This document shows positions 58,689 through 64,000 of a DNA stretch of 64,000 bases, in pieces. This DNA comes from Nitrospinaceae bacterium (lineage in GTDB: Bacteria > Nitrospinota > Nitrospinia > Nitrospinales > Nitrospinaceae): NCBI GenBank assembly GCA_028278405.1, contig JANQEK010000003.1, positions 62,001-126,000 of the forward strand, in the 5' to 3' direction. Every line of letters starts with the position of its first letter. The first letter of the stretch is position 1. The notes beneath the pieces are model-generated. The model was not told the DNA's origin and did no database searches. It saw only the letters and a list, made by a program, of their open reading frames with translations. Both the position numbers and the translations under genes were made by a program.

Positions 58689-59396
58689 CTAACGCCGCTC
58701 GCCCATGACTCTGAGGAGCATGAGGAACAGGTTGATGAAATCCAGGTAAAGTGACAACGCTCCCCGAATGGCTTCCTTGGTATCTTCATCGGTGCCTTCG
58801 TTGCCCAGGATGTTCATTTCCTTGATCTTCTGAGTATCGTAGGCGGTCAGTCCTACGAAAATCAAAATTCCAGCGTAAGTGACGACCCAGTAAATCGCAG
58901 AACTTTGCATGAATATGTTCACAATAGACGCGAGGATGATTCCGATCAATCCCATAAAAAGGAAACTGCCCCACGAGGTCAGGTCTTTTTTTGTCGTGTA
59001 TCCATAAAAGCTCATTGCTCCGAACATTCCCGCAGTGACCAGAAAGGTGGAAGCCAGAGATGTGCTTGTATAAAGTAGGAACAGTGGCGCCAATGTAATC
59101 CCGTTCAATCCGGCATACAGGAAAAAGACACCCATAGCCTGACTGGCTGACATACTCATGACACGGGCCGCCAGATAAAACACCAAGCCGATTTCAACGA
59201 TTAATAAAACAAAGAATAAGATAGGCTGAGCTACCAGAATATTCAGTATCGTTTCGTTGGTGCTCGTGAACCAGGCCATTGCTCCGGTCAATGCCAGACC
59301 GGCGCCCATCCAGTTGTAGACACGCACCATGAAACGCTGCTGTTCCCCGGCGATGGCATCCTGGCTCATGTATCTCGGTTTGGAATAATCTTCCAT
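58689..59396 (-). CDS. Bax inhibitor-1/YccA family membrane protein
   Basis: The 235-residue protein has seven membrane segments with the family's C-terminal signature (GLTAYDTQKIKEM, then LYLDFINLFLMLLRVMGERR). The N-terminus (EQQRFMVRVYNWMGAGLALT) is the YccA/YbhL pattern. Homologues act as pH-dependent Ca2+ leak channels (BsYetJ) or interact with FtsH. It has a CAGGAG ribosome site and its own terminator, and sits inside the Bat cluster, in the order batB - this gene - batC. A functional link to Bat proteins is inference from position only. Confidence 0.9.
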   Translation of the reverse strand: MEDYSKPRYMSQDAIAGEQQRFMVRVYNWMGAGLALTGAMAWFTSTNETILNILVAQPILFFVLLIVEIGLVFYLAARVMSMSASQAMGVFFLYAGLNGITLAPLFLLYTSTSLASTFLVTAGMFGAMSFYGYTTKKDLTSWGSFLFMGLIGIILASIVNIFMQSSAIYWVVTYAGILIFVGLTAYDTQKIKEMNILGNEGTDEDTKEAIRGALSLYLDFINLFLMLLRVMGERR

Positions 59397-59563
59397 TATT
59401 GAAACTCCTGATAAATTAGTGAGGGAGAATTGATTCGAGCAATATCACTTTAGTAGATAAATAAGATGTCTGGCCTCGGGAGTCAAGGCTATTCAACTGC
59501 TTATTTAACAATAGGTTAAATCCCAACTCTTTCTATTATATCAATTATTTCATTGATGCAGGC

Positions 59564-60550
59564 TTATTTTTCTCGTACCCATTTTTCACCCGCCAGAAGC
59601 AGTAAACCTGCAAATATCAACCATTGAAACCGCTCGGTCCAACGCTTGCGGCGCGAGGATTTTAATTCTTTCTTTTCCACAGACTGCTGTATTTGCTCCA
59701 GATAAATGGTTTGCAGGTCCATGTCGCCCAGAACCGAGCGCACATAGGTGCCTCCGGTATCTACAGCGATTTTCTCAAGGAGCGGTTCGTTGATTTTGGA
59801 CAGGACGATTTCACCGGAGCGGTTGCGCTTGAATCCGCTTCCTGAAGGATCGGGTACTGGAACACCTTCGTCCTGGCCGATACCGATCACGAAGATTTTG
59901 ACTCCTTCCTTTTGTGCTCTTTCAATGGCTTTCCGGACGGTTCCTTCGTGATCTTCTCCGTCGGTGATGAGCAGGAGCGCCTTTGATTTTTTTTCCATGG
60001 AACTGAAGGCTTCGATGGAAGTTTCGATCGCATGTCCGAGAGCTGTGCCTTGCCGAGGGATCAAATCCGTATCCAATGCATTCAAAAACATTTCCGCAGC
60101 CTGGTAATCGAGAGTCAATGGACAGTGGAGAAAACTAGTTCCGGCAAACGCGACTACGCCGACCCGGTCTCCCTTCAGCATGCGAAGCAAGTCCGCGACC
60201 TTGTGTTTGGCCCGGTCCAGCCGGCTGGGTTTGATATCCGATGCCCGCATGCTGGTGGATACGTCCAGCGCGATAATGATGTCCACGCCTCGTTGCTTCA
60301 GGTCTTCCCATTGAAATCCCCAGCGCGGTTGAGTCAACGCGATCATCAAGAGCACAAGACCCCATAACAGAAGTTTGGTTTTTGTGCGCCGTTGCTTCGA
60401 AGCCTTGGGGCTGACCAGGCGGGATAATAGAGACGCGTCTACGAATCGGGCCGATAGGGCTTTTCGTTTCTTTTCTGTCCAGATCAGGAACACGACCAGT
60501 AAGGGGATCAGGATGATCAAATAAAAATAAAGGGGTTCGCCGAATCGCAT
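59564..60550 (-). CDS. batB: BatB-like VWA membrane protein
   Basis: The 328-residue protein has an N-terminal membrane segment pair (about residues 7-24 and 60-76), a VWA domain with MIDAS motif DVSTSMRASD (about 95-104) and threonine/aspartate in LLLITDGEDHEG, and a C-terminal membrane segment (FQWLIFAGLLLLAG). Such proteins bind divalent cations and partner chaperones. It follows batA by 1 nt, so translation is coupled. Confidence 0.88.
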   Translation of the reverse strand: MRFGEPLYFYLIILIPLLVVFLIWTEKKRKALSARFVDASLLSRLVSPKASKQRRTKTKLLLWGLVLLMIALTQPRWGFQWEDLKQRGVDIIIALDVSTSMRASDIKPSRLDRAKHKVADLLRMLKGDRVGVVAFAGTSFLHCPLTLDYQAAEMFLNALDTDLIPRQGTALGHAIETSIEAFSSMEKKSKALLLITDGEDHEGTVRKAIERAQKEGVKIFVIGIGQDEGVPVPDPSGSGFKRNRSGEIVLSKINEPLLEKIAVDTGGTYVRSVLGDMDLQTIYLEQIQQSVEKKELKSSRRKRWTERFQWLIFAGLLLLAGEKWVREK

Positions 60551-60551
60551 A

Positions 60552-61547
60552 TCAGGGCACCCTCCGTAGACGCGTTTGAGTCAGAATCATTTCGGTGAGC
60601 ACCAGAAGCAGGGCCGGGATCAGAAAAAGAGGAAACAGTTCCCGGTATTCCGAATGGTCGATCCATTTGACCTCGGATTTTTCCAGGGAATCGATTTGCG
60701 CATAAATCTGCTTTAATGAATCCGAATCGGTTGCGCGGAAATACTGTCCGCCGGTTTGTTCGGCAATTTTTTTGAGTGAGTCCTCGTCCAGAGAAATATC
60801 CCTTCTCAGCATTCGTTGTCCGAAAGGAGATCTCGTTGCAAAAGGTTTCCGGCGTGTTCCCACACCCACCGTGTAAATTTTGATGCCGTAGGTTTTTGCG
60901 ATTTCCGCCGCTTGAAAGGGAGTGATCGTTTTAACCGTATTCCGGCCGTCGGTCAGCAGAATAATTACCTTTGATTTGGATTTAAGATTTTTGAGCCGCT
61001 TAACGGAGACCCCAATCGCAGAATCGATGGCGGTGGAATTGCCTGCGACACCGATTTCCAACTTGTTCAGGAGGGAGTGTAGGATATCGTGGTCCAACGT
61101 CAGGGGGCATTGAGTGAACGCTTCATCGCCGAACACTACCATCCCTATGCGGTCAAACTCGCGGCTGTCGATGAATTCGCTGACCACGTCCTTGACCACG
61201 GTCAACCGGTCCACTGGCTGATCGTTTTTTTCAAAATCCTGGGCGCTCATGCTTCCCGAAGTATCGATGGCCAGCAGAATATCCACTCCGGCGGACAAGA
61301 TTTCAGTACTTTTATGTCCTTCCTGGGGGCGCGCCAGCGCTGTCACCAGTAAAGCAATGGCGAGACACCTGAGGACCAGGGGGATAGCGGCGAGAAATTC
61401 CACTCCTCTACGGCGCAGGGTTTTCAGGGAATCGATTGATGAGAAGTGCAAAGTGGCTGGACGGTTTTTCAGGGTCCGATAAATGATTACCGGCAGGACA
61501 ACTAAAAGAAGAAACAACCAGGGGTCCTGAAACTGAAAATAGTGCAT
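60552..61547 (-). CDS. batA: BatA-like VWA membrane protein
   Basis: The 331-residue protein resembles batB: N-terminal membrane segments (about 11-25 and 54-70), a VWA domain with AIDTSGSMSAQDF as MIDAS and IILLTDGRNTVKTI, and a C-terminal membrane segment (LFPLFLIPALLLVLTEMIL). Both are found together in Bat clusters next to a MoxR ATPase. There is a 111-nt gap to the upstream DUF4381-type gene. No MoxR ATPase is in the window; it may lie past the right edge. Confidence 0.88.
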   Translation of the reverse strand: MHYFQFQDPWLFLLLVVLPVIIYRTLKNRPATLHFSSIDSLKTLRRRGVEFLAAIPLVLRCLAIALLVTALARPQEGHKSTEILSAGVDILLAIDTSGSMSAQDFEKNDQPVDRLTVVKDVVSEFIDSREFDRIGMVVFGDEAFTQCPLTLDHDILHSLLNKLEIGVAGNSTAIDSAIGVSVKRLKNLKSKSKVIILLTDGRNTVKTITPFQAAEIAKTYGIKIYTVGVGTRRKPFATRSPFGQRMLRRDISLDEDSLKKIAEQTGGQYFRATDSDSLKQIYAQIDSLEKSEVKWIDHSEYRELFPLFLIPALLLVLTEMILTQTRLRRVP

Positions 61548-61658
61548 ATCTTATAGCCTCCTGCTCGGCGCAGGGCCAATTTTGCTGGAGCATTAGGGCG
61601 AATCAAACCGTCATCTTCGCCAACAAAGTTTAAAAGTTACCTGCGGCGGTTCGCCGCT

Positions 61659-62693
61659 TCAAGCCGTCACGGGCGATTTGACCTGAAATTTGGAGGTCAT
61701 TTCCGGTGTGGTGACGCGGATCACATCGCGTATCGCTTCAACATGGTGAAGCGCGGTCTGGAGTTCCACCCGTGCCTTCGCAAATTTAATCTGGTCCGTC
61801 GCCGGAAGTAATGAAAAAATGGCTTGCTTCGAATCGGTATTCAAATCACTGTATCGTGATACATACGCGCCGATTTCTTCTGTGGTCCAGTCCAGAGCAG
61901 GAATGGACAACAAAGAACCCAGGTAACGCCGAAAAATTTCTGATAATTCAAAATAATGTTCTCTGAAGTGTCCTTCTTCGATGAGCTTTCGAGCCATCAG
62001 TTGCTCGAGTTCCGTCAGAGCAATTTCATGTGGCTTTAAATCTGGAGCGGGAATGGATACAGGAGCCGAAGTTTTTTTGGTTTGCTTGAACCACCAAAAA
62101 AATCCCGCAACTGCTGCCAAAGCCGCCAGGCACAAAACAATCCACTTGAGATATCGCTGCCAGTCCAATCCTGCACCGATGATGGGTTTAATGTCCTTGA
62201 TGTCTTTCGGTTCTCCATCCTGAAAAAGAACGGAGCGTATTTCAATAACTGCTTCCGGAGCCTGGAGGATTCCGGGAATTTGTTGCGAGGTGTCATCGGG
62301 TGCGGGAGCTGTAAACTCGACAGGAACTTTGGGGAGATTATAGAACCCAACAGCATCTGCCCGGAACTTGAACCAGAACGTCTCTTCCTGCTGTCCCTTT
62401 ACATCCCTGGGCTCAGAGGTTCCTCGATCGATATATTCGAACCCATTTTCGAAATGAGCGGTGGGGTCCGGTGGAAGGACGTGAATGCCGGACTCGTGTC
62501 GGACGATGATGGAATAGGTGACAACATCACCAATCGTCACCTGGCGTTGATTGATTTGAGTCTCAGCCGAAATGGGAGGCAGGATGTTTGTGTCTGCTGA
62601 AGCTATTAGAGGGGCCAGGCACAACGCCATACCCGCCAGCAGGATTTTCCATCTATTAAACAAAGTAGGGGAAAAGGACTTCATCACACTCAT
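61659..62693 (-). CDS. Exported Bat-cluster membrane protein (BatD/DUF4381-like)
   Basis: The protein (344 residues from ATG 62693; ATG 62684 is also possible) has a signal peptide (ILLAGMALCLAPLIASADTN), a beta-sandwich-type periplasmic part (ISAETQINQRQVTIGDVVTY, with FRADAVGFYNLPKVPVEF) and one membrane segment (about 185-203, WIVLCLAALAAVAGFFWWF). A cytoplasmic helical part follows (EEGHFREHYFELSEIFRRYL). This layout resembles a short BatD with a DUF4381-type tail. The start is two bases after the upstream gene's stop. It belongs to the same transcript as the TPR and DUF58 genes. Confidence 0.8.
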   Translation of the reverse strand: MSVMKSFSPTLFNRWKILLAGMALCLAPLIASADTNILPPISAETQINQRQVTIGDVVTYSIIVRHESGIHVLPPDPTAHFENGFEYIDRGTSEPRDVKGQQEETFWFKFRADAVGFYNLPKVPVEFTAPAPDDTSQQIPGILQAPEAVIEIRSVLFQDGEPKDIKDIKPIIGAGLDWQRYLKWIVLCLAALAAVAGFFWWFKQTKKTSAPVSIPAPDLKPHEIALTELEQLMARKLIEEGHFREHYFELSEIFRRYLGSLLSIPALDWTTEEIGAYVSRYSDLNTDSKQAIFSLLPATDQIKFAKARVELQTALHHVEAIRDVIRVTTPEMTSKFQVKSPVTA

Positions 62694-62695
62694 CA

Positions 62696-63214
62696 CTATC
62701 GGGACGTCTTGGGCCGGCCCCGACATTGTTTCAGTTGAGTTTCCGATTCCTGGAGGTGGGGTGCGTTAGGCTGCGCCGCTTTTGCGTGCAGGAACCAGAC
62801 CACAGCATCATCACATTTGCCGAGTTCGACATAGAGGGTGGCGATATCGAATGATACCCGGGAGCGGGTTTTCAGATCGGCCTCCTGAGTATCCAGAAAT
62901 TTTTGATAGTGTTCAATGGCTTGCGGTTTGAGCCCCTTGTCCTTCAACTTGTCGGCAATGGTCAGCAATTGAGGTCCCCAGGGGACATTGTTAGAGCCCT
63001 TAACAAAAACCTTCTTGATTAGCAATGCGGTGAATATGCCAAAAGCCATTATGGTCACAAACGTTAGCCCGATCACAAAAAACTTGAGTTTGGGGCTCAC
63101 TCCCGCCGTCGGTATCCAGCCCCCGGTTCTTCCCTGGGGTTCCGGTCCACGGTCGATAGGCGGTAGCTTGCGACTTCGCGGATCGTCCACTTCTTTTTCA
63201 TCGGGTGTCGGCAT
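62696..63214 (-). CDS. Bat-cluster membrane protein with TPR-like C-terminus
   Basis: The 172-residue protein has a Pro-rich cytoplasmic N-terminus, one membrane segment (about 44-66, FFVIGLTFVTIMAFGIFTAL) and a periplasmic helical part with one to two TPR-like hairpins (GLKPQAIEHYQKFLDTQEAD, then VSFDIATLYVELGKCDDAVV). No family name is certain. It lies 7 nt after the DUF58 gene and 2 nt before the next gene, so it is part of the Bat operon and probably of its membrane complex. Confidence 0.78.
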   Translation of the reverse strand: MPTPDEKEVDDPRSRKLPPIDRGPEPQGRTGGWIPTAGVSPKLKFFVIGLTFVTIMAFGIFTALLIKKVFVKGSNNVPWGPQLLTIADKLKDKGLKPQAIEHYQKFLDTQEADLKTRSRVSFDIATLYVELGKCDDAVVWFLHAKAAQPNAPHLQESETQLKQCRGRPKTSR

Positions 63215-63221
63215 GGGACTC

Positions 63222-64000
63222 CTAGTGTCTTTTCTCTCTCATTTTAAAGAATCGAATCAGAGGCTGGGTCAACGACTGGTCGGTGCGAACTTCAATGACA
63301 TCCACCCCATTGGCATGAAATAGTTTTTTTCTGTCTTGCTGTTCTTTCATCTTGGATTGAGTCCATTCCTCAACCATTTTCCGGTCACTCGTATCGACCA
63401 ATAGCGTTTCCCCGGATTCCGCATCTTCCAGATACACCCAACCCACGTCCGGTAATTCATATTCCCGTGGATCGGAGATGGATATGGCGATCAGGTCATG
63501 TTTCTGACGAGCCAGGCGAAGGTTTCTCAAAAAACCTTCCGCCTGAAAATCTGAAATCAAAAATGCGACCGACTTTCTTTTTTGGACCTGTAACAAATAT
63601 TCTAAAGGTAGATTCAAATCCGTCCGGCGTCCTTCGGGTACAAAATTAAGAATGGTGCGAATCAGGTTCCAGATATGGGCTCTGCCTTTCTGCGGCAGGA
63701 TATAATGCTCGATCTTGTCAGAAAACACGATCAGCCCGACTTTGTCGTTGTTTTTGATTGCCGAGAACGCCAGCACGGAAGCGATTTCTGCCGCCACTTC
63801 GTTTTTGAGTTTCTCCGTTGACCCGAATTCACCTGAAGAACTGACATCGACCAACAACATGACCGTAAGCTCCCGCTCTTCCCGGAACTCCTTGATGTAA
63901 GGATGCCCCATGCGTGCGGTCACGTTCCAGTCGATCAGCCTTACATCGTCACCCGGTTCGTATTCGCGTACTTCGCTGAACTCCATGCCGCGTCCCTTGA
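63222..64000 (-). CDS. DUF58 domain protein (5' end beyond right edge)
   Basis: The visible part, about 258 residues, is the DUF58 domain: GRGMEFSEVREYEPGDDVRL leads into IDWNVTARMGHPYIKEFREE, VMLLVDVSSSGEFG (VWA-like MIDAS) and FLISDFQAEGFLRNLRLARQ. Methionine 63986 is internal, since the family has residues before it (K-G-R-G) that read on to position 64000. The DUF58 protein usually follows a MoxR AAA+ ATPase in Bat clusters; that gene would be just outside the window. Confidence 0.9.
   Translation of the reverse strand, partial: KGRGMEFSEVREYEPGDDVRLIDWNVTARMGHPYIKEFREERELTVMLLVDVSSSGEFGSTEKLKNEVAAEIASVLAFSAIKNNDKVGLIVFSDKIEHYILPQKGRAHIWNLIRTILNFVPEGRRTDLNLPLEYLLQVQKRKSVAFLISDFQAEGFLRNLRLARQKHDLIAISISDPREYELPDVGWVYLEDAESGETLLVDTSDRKMVEEWTQSKMKEQQDRKKLFHANGVDVIEVRTDQSLTQPLIRFFKMREKRH

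Overview
The window looks like a chromosomal core segment of a Gram-negative, free-living bacterium of medium GC. MlaA-like and MltG-like envelope proteins, phosphatidylethanolamine synthesis and a SPOR protein all point to a double membrane. My best guess is Nitrospinota or a related deep-branching lineage, from the TPR-rich proteome, the nitrite/sulfite reductase with a TusA tail and the PCP_red-Cld protein. This is inference; no rRNA, tRNA or phylogenetic marker was tested. I see no rRNA, tRNA, insertion sequence, prophage, CRISPR array or integrase.

Left part (1-20.5 kb): complex I nuoE plus the start of a 2Fe-2S subunit, behind a near-consensus promoter; a secreted protein of about 20 TPRs; a leftward cluster of nirA-like, yicC, gmk, hisC and mltG; small membrane and Fe-S genes (ICMT-like, yraN, nfu); clpS, gltA, a dicarboxylate symporter with a half-size TauE/SafE protein; then small secreted or hypothetical genes and a HisN-like phosphatase.

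Middle part (20.5-38.2 kb): an FGE-like protein, a membrane spermidine-synthase/TPR giant, a TPR protein, an MlaA-like protein without a lipobox, a DUF255 thioredoxin protein, a GNAT/FMN-reductase pair, rocD, a PCP_red-chlorite-dismutase-like fusion with a clear sigma70 promoter, a J-domain/MORN fusion, and a leftward operon ilvN-ilvC-psd-pssA-accD that couples branched-chain amino acid and phospholipid/fatty-acid synthesis. nth and rph follow.

Right part (38.5-64 kb): a bactofilin-TM-TPR fusion, a Ca2+/cation antiporter, a His/Met-rich small secreted protein, a SPOR protein, pyrD, alr, a protein with a 25-residue Asp/Glu tail, a second FGE-like lipoprotein, a pentapeptide-repeat protein, a class I (CyaA-type) adenylate cyclase homologue, an AmpG-like transporter, an orphan PhoB-type regulator, an XRE regulator with a perfect 16-bp palindrome upstream, and a long leftward Bat (aerotolerance) cluster running off the right edge. 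In that cluster a Bax-inhibitor-1 gene with its own terminator sits between batB and batC.

The points most worth a second look are the bactofilin-TM-TPR fusion, the class I adenylate cyclase, the NirA/HEPN-like/TusA fusion, the PCP_red-Cld fusion, the split Bat cluster, the possible attenuator in front of nfu, and the palindrome next to the XRE gene. I found no unmistakably new multi-gene system; the novelty is in domain fusions and gene context.
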